In this document: positions 1 to 7,658 of the stretch, one piece after another
How the letters are laid out: each line of letters opens with the position of its first letter
How positions within the stretch are numbered: the stretch's first letter is position 1
Source: Sideroxydans sp.
GTDB lineage: Bacteria; Pseudomonadota; Gammaproteobacteria; Burkholderiales; Gallionellaceae
Direction of reading: 5' to 3'
Assembly: GCA_030823965.1 (NCBI GenBank)
Contig: JAVBYP010000212.1
Coordinates: forward strand, 1 to 8,676
DNA: 8,676 nt
Translations under genes and position numbers: made by a program
The notes under the pieces: generated by a model
Told to the model about the DNA's origin: nothing
Seen by the model: the letters and a program-made list of their open reading frames with translations, nothing else
The model's database searches: none

Positions 1-326
1 TTTTGCATTCATCCGATTTCTATCGCATGGTTTGCGCGCTTCTTGCTGCACCTGTTGCGAATGCGGCGGTCGATTGTTATAGCCGGGCCCCGATTGAGAA
101 GCCAAGTCTATTGGTGGCCATGCAAGAGAAGTTTGGGTTGCAGTATGAAGTTTCCGAAGCGGTGGCCAGCGTTAACTCAACAGGCAGCAAACCACACTAC
201 TACTCGATGAATACCAGAGCAGCCGAGTTTGGATATCAGCCATCTTTGACTTCGCTGGAGGGAGTGATGCAGGAATCGATCGCAATATTTAAAAATGTAA
301 CAATTTCTACTGTAAACCGTACGTGA
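1..326 (+). CDS. NAD-dependent epimerase/dehydratase, C-terminal part (cut by left edge)
   Basis: The open frame enters from the left edge (first full codon at 3) and ends at TGA 324-326, giving about 107 residues. The text looks like the substrate-binding C-terminal part of an extended short-chain dehydrogenase/reductase acting on a nucleotide sugar. It has an Ala-Asn followed by an Asp-x-Tyr-Ser-x-x-Pro-Ile stretch (about residues 19-32), then Asn-Ser-Thr-Gly-Ser-Lys-x-x-Tyr-Tyr-Ser (about 58-68), then the typical ending Gly-Tyr-x-Pro-x-x-x-Ser-Leu-Glu (about 77-86) that closes many such epimerases. The NAD-binding GxxGxxG and the catalytic YxxxK lie outside the window, so neither activity nor substrate can be named. 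The stop overlaps the GTG of a decayed glycosyltransferase (GTGA), which suggests the two were once translated together in a deoxysugar operon. Family assignment rests on the C-terminal pattern only. Confidence 0.72.
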   Translation, partial: LHSSDFYRMVCALLAAPVANAAVDCYSRAPIEKPSLLVAMQEKFGLQYEVSEAVASVNSTGSKPHYYSMNTRAAEFGYQPSLTSLEGVMQESIAIFKNVTISTVNRT

Positions 327-611
327 TAACTCCGCTTCTTACCCTTGCAGTTACACCCTAATAATCGCCCTGAGTTCCTTGACGAACGGCTGGCGTCGAT
401 CGCGGCTAAAATCCGCCGCGACTCGACACTTGCAGCCGATCTCGAAGTGCTGGTGAGCGATAACGCCTCAGCCCCTTCTATTCTGGAGACAGTCCGACGC
501 CGGGAAATTGCTGGATGTTTGCCTTGTTTTATGGAGTGTGTTCTACCTAGCGTCAATGGTTTGGTTAGACCTGAAATGGGGCGATGGAAGGGCTTGGGGC
601 CTAATATATAG
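323..611 (+). pseudogene. Family 2 glycosyltransferase remnant, frameshifted and truncated
   Basis: A GTG at 323-325 overlaps the upstream stop and begins M-I-T-P-L-L-T-L-A-V-T-P, a typical GT2 start, but this frame hits TAA TAA at 359-364. In the next frame the text resumes at about 363 with Asn-Arg-Pro-Glu-Phe-Leu and runs to Leu-Val-Ser-Asp-Asn-Ala-Ser (about 450-470), the nucleotide-binding motif of GT2 enzymes. Removing one A near 359-361 would join both halves into the expected T-P-Y-N-R-P-E-F. The similarity fades after the Asp-Asn-Ala-Ser motif and the frame ends at TAG 609-611. Only about 50 of the usual 250-330 residues are recognisable, and the Asp-x-Asp metal site and acceptor domain are absent. 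The gene cannot encode a working enzyme. Its acceptor and donor are unknown; adjacency to the epimerase suggests it once transferred that enzyme's deoxysugar product. Confidence 0.7.
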
Positions 612-627
612 GCCATTGAAAATCTAG
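481..627 (+). pseudogene. Possible membrane-anchored C-terminal fragment, third reading frame
   Basis: In the frame of position 481 an open stretch free of stops from 454 ends at TAG 625-627. From about 505 it reads Leu-Leu-Asp-Val-Cys-Leu-Val-Leu-Trp-Ser-Val-Phe-Tyr-Leu-Ala-Ser-Met-Val-Trp-Leu, followed by a charged Lys-Trp-Gly-Asp-Gly-Arg segment and a basic end (Arg-Pro-Leu-Lys-Ile). This looks like one transmembrane helix with a short cytoplasmic tail, as found at the end of some glycosyltransferases. It has no start codon with a ribosome binding site and no independent gene context. I read it as the possible tail of the same decayed glycosyltransferase, joined by an internal deletion that changed the frame. 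A chance hydrophobic reading remains quite possible. Confidence 0.3.
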
Positions 628-645
628 GTATTTCACGATGTAACG

Positions 646-651
646 TATAAA
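646..651 (+). promoter_or_regulatory. Possible -10 element ahead of manC
   Basis: TATAAA at 646-651, inside GTATAAAAT, is a good match to a sigma-70 -10 box and would start transcription about 40 bases before the manC ATG at 697. No convincing -35 lies 16-18 bases upstream (the best nearby hexamer, TTGAAA at 616-621, is 24 bases away). It sits between the decayed glycosyltransferase and the intact manC, where a new promoter would be useful. Weak evidence. Confidence 0.25.
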
Positions 652-696
652 ATGTGCGCGTTGCGTGTCAATCATGCGTGCTTGCTGACTTGTCCG

Positions 697-2133
697 ATGA
701 AAAAACTAATTCCTACAATTTTGTGCGGCGGCGCAGGTTCCCGCCTATGGCCAGTCTCTCGCGAGACCCACCCTAAGCCCTTCATTCGCTTGGCCGATGG
801 ACAGAGTCTGTTGCAGAAGGCATGGCTACGTGGGGCGGTGCTACCGCAAGTCGTTGAGACCATGACCGTCACCAATCGAGAGCTCCTCTTCAAGACGGAT
901 GACGAGTACCGCGAAGTATCAAGCATTCCGGAAAACACAAAACTTACCAACCGCTTCATCCTCGAACCTTTTGGTCGAAATACGGCACCCGCCATCGCAG
1001 CTGCCGCATTACAAGTCGCATCCATGCACGGTGATGATGCCTGTCTGCTCGTATTGGCCGCAGACCATCTCATTGCAGACCAAGCATCCTTTGCCAAAGC
1101 GGTGGCGAGTGCTATGCAATTGGCCGCCCAAGGCAAACTTGTCACTTTTGGGATCAAGCCAGACATGCCCGAGACGGGCTACGGCTACATCGAAGCCGAT
1201 GGCAACGCCGTCAAACGCTTCGTCGAAAAACCTAACCTAGAGACTGCCAAAGAATACGTTGCCTCAGGCCGCTTCCTGTGGAATTCCGGCATGTTCTGTT
1301 TCCAAGCGGGCGTCATGATTCAAGAGATGGAAAAGCACTGCCCAGCCATTCTTTCTGCCACTATCGCTTGCATCGCCGAATCACGTAGTGCCGAAGGCAA
1401 AGGTTTCAGCCAACTCGAATTGGATCCCGAAGCATTCAAACAAGTCCCCAATGATTCCATCGACTACGCGGTGATGGAGAAGTCTGCCAACGTCGCTGTC
1501 GTGCCATGCGACATCGGCTGGAGCGACATCGGCTCATGGACGGCTCTCGGTGACCTCACCTCGGCGGATGCACAAGGCAACCGTATCGAAGGCGAAGTCA
1601 TGTTGCACGACGTCAGCAACTGCTACATCCAGAGCAACGAACGTCTTGTGGGCGCTGTCGGTGTCAAAGACCTAGTCATCATCGACACACCAGATGCCGT
1701 TCTAGTCGCTGACCGTAACCACGTGCAGGACGTCAAACACATCTTCAATCGCCTTAAGACAGCAGGTCATGAAGCCTATCTTCTGCACAGCACCGTACAT
1801 CGCCCATGGGGTACGTACACCGTGCTAGAAGAAGGCCCGCACTTTAAGATCAAGCGCATCGAAGTCAAAGTGGGCGCATCTCTTTCTTTGCAGATGCACC
1901 ACCATCGTAGCGAACACTGGATCGTTGTCAGCGGCATGGCCAAGGTGGTCAATGGGCAACAAGAGCTCTTCATCCAGACCAACGAATCCACCTACATCCC
2001 CGCAGGCCACAAACATCGCTTGGAGAATCCTGGCATGTTGCCGCTCGTGATGATCGAAGTGCAGAGTGGTGAGTATGTGGGTGAAGACGACATCGTGCGT
2101 TTCGACGATATGTATGGCAGGGTCAAGGCGTGA
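697..2133 (+). CDS. manC: Bifunctional mannose-1-phosphate guanylyltransferase / mannose-6-phosphate isomerase (type II)
   Basis: The protein makes GDP-mannose from mannose 1-phosphate and GTP. Its C-terminal cupin is of the type that converts fructose 6-phosphate to mannose 6-phosphate. With the ATG at 697 it has 478 residues, the usual family size. The nucleotidyltransferase domain opens with G-G-A-G-S-R-L-W-P (residues 11-19) and P-K-P-F (26-29); [10 protein letters not shown] lies near 90-99, A-A-D-H at 121-124 and the sugar-binding F-V-E-K-P at 165-169. The isomerase cupin carries [10 protein letters not shown] at 389-398, with the metal-binding histidines. An in-frame ATG at 652 would add 15 residues, but it abuts a possible -10 box and the family begins at Met-Lys-Lys-Leu-Ile-Pro, so 697 is preferred. 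No clear Shine-Dalgarno is visible at either. Its stop overlaps the manB start, so the two are probably translationally coupled. Confidence 0.96.
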   Translation: MKKLIPTILCGGAGSRLWPVSRETHPKPFIRLADGQSLLQKAWLRGAVLPQVVETMTVTNRELLFKTDDEYREVSSIPENTKLTNRFILEPFGRNTAPAIAAAALQVASMHGDDACLLVLAADHLIADQASFAKAVASAMQLAAQGKLVTFGIKPDMPETGYGYIEADGNAVKRFVEKPNLETAKEYVASGRFLWNSGMFCFQAGVMIQEMEKHCPAILSATIACIAESRSAEGKGFSQLELDPEAFKQVPNDSIDYAVMEKSANVAVVPCDIGWSDIGSWTALGDLTSADAQGNRIEGEVMLHDVSNCYIQSNERLVGAVGVKDLVIIDTPDAVLVADRNHVQDVKHIFNRLKTAGHEAYLLHSTVHRPWGTYTVLEEGPHFKIKRIEVKVGASLSLQMHHHRSEHWIVVSGMAKVVNGQQELFIQTNESTYIPAGHKHRLENPGMLPLVMIEVQSGEYVGEDDIVRFDDMYGRVKA

Positions 2134-3491
2134 GTCTCACCTGTTTCAAAGCCTACGACATCCGAGGCAAGTTAGGTGAAGAGCTCAATGACGATATCGC
2201 CTATCGTATCGGTCGAGCTTACGCGCAACACTTGGGTGCCAAGCGCGTCGTCGTGGGCGGCGATGTGCGACTCACCAGCGCCACCCTCAAACAAGCTTTG
2301 GCCAATGGATTGATGGATGGCGGTGCGGATGTCATCGACATCGGCATGGTGGGGACAGAAGAGATCTACTTCGCTGCATTCCATCTGGACGTGGACGGTG
2401 GCATCGAAGTCACCGCCAGCCACAACCCCATGGACTACAACGGCATGAAGTTGGTGGCACGTGGTGCCGTTCCCATCAGTGGTGACACCGGTCTTAAAGC
2501 CATCCAAGCCCTAGCCGAGGCGAATCAATTCGGACACGCAACAAAGCGCGGAACACTGACTCGATCCTCGATCCTCGATCCTTTTGTAGATCACCTGCTC
2601 ACCTACATCGAACCCACAGCCATCAAGCCGCTGAAGCTCGTGGTCAATTCCGGCAATGGGGCGGCAGGGCATGTCATCGACGAGATCGAGACACGCTTCA
2701 AGCAACTGAACATCCCCATCACCTTCATCAAAGTGCATCACCAAGCTGACGGCACTTTCCCTAACGGCATTCCCAATCCACTGCTGCCGGAAAACCGTGC
2801 AGCCACCACCGATGCGGTGAAGGCAAACAAAGCAGACATGGGCATCGCATGGGATGGCGACTTTGACCGTTGCTTCTTGTTCGATGAGCACGGCGAGTTC
2901 ATCGAAGGCTATTACATCGTAGGTTTGCTGGCGGCGGCTTTCTTGGTCAAACATCCAGGCGAGAAGATCATCCACGACCCGCGACTCACTTGGAACACTA
3001 TCGACGTCGTCAATCAATCGGGTGGGAATCCGATCCAATCCAAGACCGGACATGCTTTCATCAAAGAGCGCATGCGCTTGGAGAACGCCATCTACGGTGG
3101 TGAGATGAGCGCGCATCACTACTTCCGTGATTTCGCCTACTGCGACAGCGGCATGATCCCTTGGTTGTTGGTGGCCGAATTGCTGAGCCGCAGCGGCAAG
3201 CGTTTGTCGCAACTGGTGGGTGAGCGTATCAAAGCTTATCCCTGCAGTGGAGAGATCAACTACCGCGTGAGCGATGTGAAGCAGATGATCGAACGCATCT
3301 TGCAACACTACCTGCCGATGAACCCTATCGTGGATCGCACCGATGGCGTGAGTGCGGAGTTCGCAGAGTGGCGCTTCAACCTGCGCGGCTCGAATACCGA
3401 ACCGTTGTTGAGATTGAACGTGGAATCACGCGCGGATATGAAATTGATGGAGCAGCGTACGGCAGAGATCGCAGCGTTGATCCAAGCTTGA
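2130..3491 (+). CDS. manB: Phosphomannomutase / phosphoglucomutase
   Basis: This 453-residue enzyme of the alpha-D-phosphohexomutase family interconverts mannose 6-phosphate and mannose 1-phosphate and supplies ManC. Visible signatures are the early F-K-A-Y-D-I-R-G (residues 6-13), the catalytic phosphoserine loop T-A-S-H-N-P with Ser97, the magnesium loop D-G-D-F-D-R (242-247), the sugar-binding G-G-E-M-S (323-327) and the C-terminal phosphate-binding R-G-S-N-T-E-P (419-425). All four domains are therefore present and apparently intact. Translation starts at GTG 2130, overlapping the manC stop (GTGA). AGGG at 2119-2122, inside the end of manC, can serve as ribosome binding site. Whether it also acts on glucose phosphates, as AlgC-type enzymes do, cannot be told from sequence. 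A 7-bp triple repeat lies in its coding region (separate entry). Confidence 0.95.
   Translation: MSLTCFKAYDIRGKLGEELNDDIAYRIGRAYAQHLGAKRVVVGGDVRLTSATLKQALANGLMDGGADVIDIGMVGTEEIYFAAFHLDVDGGIEVTASHNPMDYNGMKLVARGAVPISGDTGLKAIQALAEANQFGHATKRGTLTRSSILDPFVDHLLTYIEPTAIKPLKLVVNSGNGAAGHVIDEIETRFKQLNIPITFIKVHHQADGTFPNGIPNPLLPENRAATTDAVKANKADMGIAWDGDFDRCFLFDEHGEFIEGYYIVGLLAAAFLVKHPGEKIIHDPRLTWNTIDVVNQSGGNPIQSKTGHAFIKERMRLENAIYGGEMSAHHYFRDFAYCDSGMIPWLLVAELLSRSGKRLSQLVGERIKAYPCSGEINYRVSDVKQMIERILQHYLPMNPIVDRTDGVSAEFAEWRFNLRGSNTEPLLRLNVESRADMKLMEQRTAEIAALIQA
2561..2581 (+). repeat. Perfect 7-bp tandem repeat, three copies, inside manB
   Basis: The unit TCGATCC occurs three times head to tail at 2561-2567, 2568-2574 and 2575-2581. 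It encodes part of Arg-Ser-Ser-Ile-Leu-Asp-Pro (about residues 145-151 of ManB), between the first and second domains. Seven is not a multiple of three, so gain or loss of one copy would frameshift manB. With only three copies, frequent slippage is not expected. Confidence 0.9.
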
Positions 3492-3526
3492 ACGAAGCAT
3501 CACGAAACGAAACTGTTAAGTTTTAT

Positions 3527-3532
3527 AAGGAG
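3527..3532 (+). promoter_or_regulatory. Ribosome binding site that fixes the TTG start of gmd
   Basis: AAGGAG at 3527-3532 is a near-perfect Shine-Dalgarno sequence placed six bases before TTG 3539-3541. It is the strongest such site in the window and is the main reason for choosing the TTG. The open frame extends further upstream to 3368, but that part overlaps manB and has no family similarity. Confidence 0.85.
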
Positions 3533-3538
3533 AGCATC

Positions 3539-4633
3539 TTGAGTACAAACAAAGTCGCCCTGATCACAGGTATCACCGGTCAAGATGGAGCCTATCTGGC
3601 CGAGTTCTTGTTGAAGAAGGGTTACACCGTGCATGGTGTGAAGCGCCGTTCTTCCTCATTCAATACGGATCGTATCGACCACTTGTACCAAGATCCGCAT
3701 GTGGACAACGCCAAGTTCAAACTGCACTACGGTGATCTGACCGACTCTACCAATTTGATTCGCATCATCCAACAGACCCAGCCTGACGAGATATACAATC
3801 TTGCTGCCATGTCACACGTCGCCGTCTCGTTCGAGACGCCCGAGTACACCGCTAATGCAGACGGCATCGGCACATTGCGAATTCTTGAAGCTATCCGCAT
3901 CTTGGGGCTGGAGAAGAAGTCCAAGTTCTACCAAGCCTCCACATCCGAGTTGTTCGGAATGGTGCAAGAGACTCCGCAAAAGGAAACGACCCCTTTCTAT
4001 CCACGCAGCCCTTATGCCGTGGCCAAGATGTACGCCTACTGGATCACAGTAAACTATCGTGAAGCCTATGGCATCTATGCTTGTAACGGTATCCTGTTCA
4101 ACCACGAATCGCCAATCCGTGGTGAGACCTTCGTCACCCGCAAGATCACCCGCGCCTTGGCGCGTATCAAACTCAACCTGCAAGATTGTCTGTATCTGGG
4201 CAACATGGATTCCCTGCGCGACTGGGGCCATGCCAAAGACTACGTCGAGATGCAATGGCTGATGCTGCAACAAGACAAACCCGAAGATTTTGTGATCGCC
4301 ACTGGTGTGCAATACAGCGTGCGCCAATTCGTCGATGCTGCAGCCAAAGAACTGGATATCAAGATTCGCTGGGAAGGCAAAGGCGTGGATGAAAAAGGCT
4401 ACGACGTTGCCACCAATAAATGTATCGTCCAAGTCGACGCCCGTTACTTCCGCCCCACTGAAGTCGAGACCTTATTGGGCGATCCGTCCAAAGCTAAACA
4501 AAAGCTGGGCTGGACCCCCAAAGTGACTTTCGAGGAACTCGTGGCAGAAATGGCGCGCGAAGACCTGAAGAGTGCAAAACGCGATGAGTTAGTGAAGAAG
4601 CACGGCTTTGTAACGTTTGATTACAACGAGTGA
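3539..4633 (+). CDS. gmd: GDP-mannose 4,6-dehydratase
   Basis: Gmd converts GDP-D-mannose to GDP-4-keto-6-deoxy-D-mannose, the branch point to GDP-L-fucose, GDP-D-rhamnose, colitose and perosamine. The 364-residue protein is an extended short-chain dehydrogenase/reductase of normal family length. It has the NADP-binding G-I-T-G-Q-D-G (11-17), a K-R-R-S-S loop (35-39), Y-G-D-L-T-D (64-69), the active-site S-T-S-E-L-F-G around 134-140 with Thr135 and Glu137, and Y-x-x-x-K with Tyr159 and Lys163. These match the T-E-Y-K set known in the E. coli enzyme, shifted by three. R-D-W-G-H-A-K-D-Y (227-235) and the C-terminal R-P-T-E-V (305-309) are also typical. The start is TTG at 3539 with a strong ribosome binding site. 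It lies 47 bases after manB, with no terminator-like hairpin between them, so co-transcription is likely. Confidence 0.97.
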   Translation: MSTNKVALITGITGQDGAYLAEFLLKKGYTVHGVKRRSSSFNTDRIDHLYQDPHVDNAKFKLHYGDLTDSTNLIRIIQQTQPDEIYNLAAMSHVAVSFETPEYTANADGIGTLRILEAIRILGLEKKSKFYQASTSELFGMVQETPQKETTPFYPRSPYAVAKMYAYWITVNYREAYGIYACNGILFNHESPIRGETFVTRKITRALARIKLNLQDCLYLGNMDSLRDWGHAKDYVEMQWLMLQQDKPEDFVIATGVQYSVRQFVDAAAKELDIKIRWEGKGVDEKGYDVATNKCIVQVDARYFRPTEVETLLGDPSKAKQKLGWTPKVTFEELVAEMAREDLKSAKRDELVKKHGFVTFDYNE

Positions 4634-4645
4634 TTCTGTTTTGTG

Positions 4646-5632
4646 ATGAATAAAAACTCAAAGATCTACATAGCAGGACACAGAGGGCTGGTCGGCTCAG
4701 CCCTCGTGCGTCGTCTGCAAGTCAAGGGTTACACCAACCTCGTCACACGCACGCATGCCGAGTTAGAGCTGCGTGACCAAAAGGCTGTGCAAGCCTTTTT
4801 TGCCACGGAGAAACCAGACTACGTCATCCTCGCAGCGGCCAAGGTGGGCGGCATCCATGCCAACAATACCTATCCCGCTGAGTTCATCCATGACAATCTA
4901 GTCATCCAGAACAACGTCATCCACAGCGCCTACCAAAACAAAGTAGAACGCCTGCTGTTCTTGGGTTCATCCTGCATCTATCCGAAGGATTGTCCGCAAC
5001 CAATCAAGGAAGAATACTTGTTGACGGGCCCGCTGGAACCCACCAATCGCCCCTATGCCCTGGCCAAGATCGCCGGTATCGAGATGTGCCATGCGTACAA
5101 CCGCCAATACGGCACCAAATACATGGCGGCCATGCCTACCAACCTGTATGGCCCGAATGACAACTACGACCTCAACAACTCCCACGTCTTGCCCGCCCTT
5201 ATCCGTAAGATGCACGAGGCCAAGCAAAGTGGCGCAAAGGAAGTGGTGGTGTGGGGCACAGGCACACCCAAACGTGAGTTCCTGTACAGTGACGACATGG
5301 CGGATGCTTGTCTTTTCCTACTGGAACAGCCTGAAAGTAATCTCGGTGGCTTGTTTAACGACAACACGCCCCCGCTAGTGAATGTGGGTTGTGGTGAAGA
5401 TCTGACTATTCGAGAACTTGCTGAGATGGTCAAAGAGGTTGTTGCCTTTGAGGGGGGGCTGTCATTCGATAGCAGTAAGCCGGATGGCACCATGAGAAAG
5501 TTAATGGATGTGTCGCGAATAAAGGCACTTGGTTGGGAGCGCAAGGTGTTGCTGAAGGAGGGTATCGCCCTTTCTTATCTAAACATGCAGCAGAATTTAG
5601 CCGTGTTTAATCACAATACTCAAATAACTTAA
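4646..5632 (+). CDS. fcl: GDP-L-fucose synthase (3,5-epimerase/4-reductase)
   Basis: This enzyme (also called WcaG) epimerises and then reduces the Gmd product with NADPH to give GDP-L-fucose. With the ATG at 4646 it has 328 residues. Visible motifs are G-H-R-G-L-V-G (11-17) for the dinucleotide, A-A-A-K-V-G-G-I (63-70), G-S-S-C-I-Y-P (107-113) with Ser108 and Cys110, Tyr137 and Lys141 of Y-x-x-x-K, and His180 in the N-N-S-H segment. All the catalytic residues known for the E. coli enzyme are therefore present, offset by one. K-P-D-G-T (274-278) near the end is also conserved. A GTG directly before the ATG could serve instead; neither has a clear Shine-Dalgarno, and translation probably depends on gmd, whose stop is 12 bases upstream. 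The last 250-300 bases are visibly poorer in GC than the rest of the gene. Confidence 0.96.
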   Translation: MNKNSKIYIAGHRGLVGSALVRRLQVKGYTNLVTRTHAELELRDQKAVQAFFATEKPDYVILAAAKVGGIHANNTYPAEFIHDNLVIQNNVIHSAYQNKVERLLFLGSSCIYPKDCPQPIKEEYLLTGPLEPTNRPYALAKIAGIEMCHAYNRQYGTKYMAAMPTNLYGPNDNYDLNNSHVLPALIRKMHEAKQSGAKEVVVWGTGTPKREFLYSDDMADACLFLLEQPESNLGGLFNDNTPPLVNVGCGEDLTIRELAEMVKEVVAFEGGLSFDSSKPDGTMRKLMDVSRIKALGWERKVLLKEGIALSYLNMQQNLAVFNHNTQIT

Positions 5633-5644
5633 ACGGGTATTCCC

Positions 5645-6445
5645 ATGCAGACTGAAAAAGACTATGACGCGAGCCGTGAGATAAGCCTGAAGGACATCTA
5701 CAATTTTTTTAAACAAAATGTGAAGCTTTTCGCGCTAACTGCGATATTGGGATTTTTACTGGCCGTCACCTACGTGAAGCTAGCCCCAAAAAAATATGAG
5801 GCTACTGCGCTGCTACAAATGGCCCAGCTCGGAGACCCTTTGGGCAACATAGAAAGCCCCGCAATGTTATCCGAACGATTGCGTTACCCCGCTACTTTTA
5901 CTGATGCCGTATTGAAAAACTGTGGCTTTGCCGATGGACAATCTGTCGGGGAAAATCTGGGTGGTACGCTCAAAGTCGCGCTCTCAAAAGTGATTCCAAA
6001 TGTGCTCACAATGAAAGTGCGCGCCTTGACGGCGGATTTGGCCCATCAATGCTCAGAATCGCTCATACAGATGGTTGTGGAACAGCAAAATAACCTTATT
6101 GCAGAGCGCCTAATGGGGAAAAAAGAGCAGCTTGTGGAATACCAACGAGCAATCGCGGACGAAATGCGACAATTAGAATCAATCAAAAAAACAGAGACTG
6201 CCAGTTTTGGCTATTTGGCAAAGTTAGATAAATTGACGTGGTTGCGAACGCGCATTGACGCGTTACAAGAGGAGGAAATGCTTGCTTACCAACACCCAGC
6301 GAAGTTGGTTATGCCGCTCATGGTGAGCCCAAACCCAGTTACCCCCAAAGTTATGTTAGCCCTACTTTTGGGTTCTCTTCTAGGTGGTCTTCTGGGCGTG
6401 ACTATTGCCTTGAGTAAAATAGTTTGGCGAAACGTTAAGGAATAG
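5645..6445 (+). CDS. Wzz-type polysaccharide chain-length regulator, short form
   Basis: The protein belongs by architecture to the polysaccharide co-polymerases (Wzz/FepE/Etk N-terminal type) that sit in the inner membrane and set glycan chain length. It has 266 residues. A cytoplasmic start with an I-S-L-K-D-I-Y-N-F-F segment (13-22) precedes transmembrane helix 1 (about 28-45). A charged, partly coiled-coil-like periplasmic part follows (about 46-225), then a proline motif P-N-P-V-T-P (229-234) leading straight into helix 2 (about 236-256) and a short basic tail. The proline motif at helix 2 is a family hallmark. There is no Walker A or tyrosine-rich tail, so it is not a Wzc-type kinase. 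It is shorter than typical Wzz proteins (about 320-380 residues). It starts 12 bases after fcl with only a weak ribosome binding site. The DNA is AT-rich compared with its neighbours, suggesting a different history. Confidence 0.85.
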   Translation: MQTEKDYDASREISLKDIYNFFKQNVKLFALTAILGFLLAVTYVKLAPKKYEATALLQMAQLGDPLGNIESPAMLSERLRYPATFTDAVLKNCGFADGQSVGENLGGTLKVALSKVIPNVLTMKVRALTADLAHQCSESLIQMVVEQQNNLIAERLMGKKEQLVEYQRAIADEMRQLESIKKTETASFGYLAKLDKLTWLRTRIDALQEEEMLAYQHPAKLVMPLMVSPNPVTPKVMLALLLGSLLGGLLGVTIALSKIVWRNVKE

Positions 6446-6489
6446 GCCCTCCTCGATATGACACCTGATTCATTAAAAATTATAAATTT

Positions 6490-7656
6490 GTGAAAATAGC
6501 TATTGCAGGAACCGGCTACGTCGGTCTTTCCAATGCCATACTGCTTGCCCAACACAATGAAGTGGTGGCGCTCGACATCATTCCCGAAAAAGTGGCGATG
6601 CTGAACCGCAAGCAATCGCCGATCGAAGATGTCGAGATTGAAGACTACCTGCAACACAAAACACTCAACTTCAAAGCCACGCTGGATAAATCCGAGGCCT
6701 ACGCCGGCGCGGAATACGTCATCATAGCCACGCCAACGGATTACGATCCCGAGACCAACTATTTCAATACTAAATCCATCGAGGCCGTGATCAAGGACGT
6801 GCTGAGCATCAACCCCAAGGCGGTGATGATCATCAAATCCACTATTCCGGTGGGCTACACCGTCAAGGCGCGCGCGCAGTTCAACTGCGACAACCTTATC
6901 TTCTCGCCCGAGTTTCTGCGCGAAGGCCGCGCCCTGTACGACAATCTGCACCCCTCGCGCATCGTCATCGGCGAACGTTCTAGGCGCGCCGAGACTTTCG
7001 CCAACCTGCTCAAGCAGGGCGCGGTTAAAAAAAATATCGAAACGCTGTTCACCGGCTCCACCGAGGCGGAGGCGATCAAACTGTTCGCCAACACTTATCT
7101 AGCCATGCGTGTTGCCTATTTCAACGAGCTGGATACCTATGCAGCCACGCATGGACTGGATGCCAAGCAGATTATCCATGGCGTAAGCCTCGATTCGCGC
7201 ATCGGCGACCATTACAACAACCCCTCGTTCGGCTATGGCGGTTACTGCCTGCCCAAGGACACCAAGCAGTTGTTGGCGAACTACAGCGATGTGCCGCAGA
7301 ACCTCATTCACGCTATCGTCGAGTCCAATACCACGCGCAAAGATTTCATCGCCGACAGCATCCTCAAGAGCAATCCCAAAGTGGTTGGTATTCACCGCCT
7401 CATCATGAAGGTAGGGTCGGACAATTTCCGCGCTTCCAGTATCCAGGGCATCATGAAGCGCATCAAGGCAAAGGGCATCGAAGTCATCGTGTATGAGCCG
7501 GTGCTAAAGGAGTCGGAGTTCTTTCACTCCAAAGTGGTGAATGACCTCGCACAATTCAAGCAACAGGCGGACGTCATTGTTGCCAACCGCATTACGGACG
7601 ATATCCGCGATGTGGCGGATAAGGTTTACAGTCGCGATCTGTTTGGGAAGGACTAG
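6490..7656 (+). CDS. ugd: UDP-glucose 6-dehydrogenase
   Basis: Ugd oxidises UDP-glucose to UDP-glucuronate with two NAD+, providing a uronic acid or its derivatives for the glycan. The 388-residue length equals that of the short enterobacterial Ugd class. The N-terminal Rossmann domain has G-T-G-Y-V-G (7-12) and an acidic Asp29 typical of NAD preference. S-T-I-P-V-G (117-122), S-P-E-F-L-R-E-G (139-146), Lys197 and Asn201 in the helix before the central domain, and the catalytic Cys253 in [10 protein letters not shown] (248-257) are all present. The start is GTG at 6490, fixed by the family start Met-Lys-Ile-Ala-Ile-Ala-Gly. No Shine-Dalgarno precedes it, only an AT-rich 44-base gap after the wzz-type gene. 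Two bases separate its stop from the next start, so it probably shares a transcript with the aminotransferase. Confidence 0.95.
   Translation: MKIAIAGTGYVGLSNAILLAQHNEVVALDIIPEKVAMLNRKQSPIEDVEIEDYLQHKTLNFKATLDKSEAYAGAEYVIIATPTDYDPETNYFNTKSIEAVIKDVLSINPKAVMIIKSTIPVGYTVKARAQFNCDNLIFSPEFLREGRALYDNLHPSRIVIGERSRRAETFANLLKQGAVKKNIETLFTGSTEAEAIKLFANTYLAMRVAYFNELDTYAATHGLDAKQIIHGVSLDSRIGDHYNNPSFGYGGYCLPKDTKQLLANYSDVPQNLIHAIVESNTTRKDFIADSILKSNPKVVGIHRLIMKVGSDNFRASSIQGIMKRIKAKGIEVIVYEPVLKESEFFHSKVVNDLAQFKQQADVIVANRITDDIRDVADKVYSRDLFGKD
7648..7652 (+). promoter_or_regulatory. Ribosome binding site of the aminotransferase gene, inside ugd
   Basis: AAGGA at 7648-7652 lies six bases before ATG 7659 and within the last codons of ugd. 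It supports the ATG as the start and indicates translational coupling between ugd and the aminotransferase. Confidence 0.75.
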
Positions 7657-7658
7657 TA

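Noticed and set aside
652..696. Upstream ATG at 652 as the start of manC
   Set aside because: It would add 15 residues not typical of the family, lacks a ribosome binding site and directly follows a possible -10 box; the ATG at 697 gives the usual length and start.
832..848. GGCGGT...ACCGC inverted motif resembling an ops (JUMPStart) element
   Set aside because: It matches only the first six bases of the ops consensus, lies inside manC coding sequence and not in a leader.
2511..3308. Long open frame on the minus strand opposite manB (265 codons)
   Set aside because: It lies wholly inside an intact manB with all catalytic motifs, shows no recognisable domain and is explained by the codon bias of the sense gene.
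3485..3497. GCTT...AAGC hairpin at the manB stop as a terminator
   Set aside because: The stem has only four pairs and is not followed by a T run, and the downstream genes continue the same pathway.
3812..4432. Long open frame on the minus strand opposite gmd (206 codons)
   Set aside because: It is fully contained in gmd, has no family features and no ribosome binding site context of its own.
6471..6489. TATAAA at 6481-6486 as a promoter for ugd
   Set aside because: A -10 box here would start transcription after the GTG at 6490, and no -35 is seen; it is more likely plain AT-rich spacer.
6286..6951. Minus-strand open frame spanning the wzz-ugd junction (221 codons)
   Set aside because: It covers parts of two well-supported + strand genes and reads as low-complexity antisense text without motifs.
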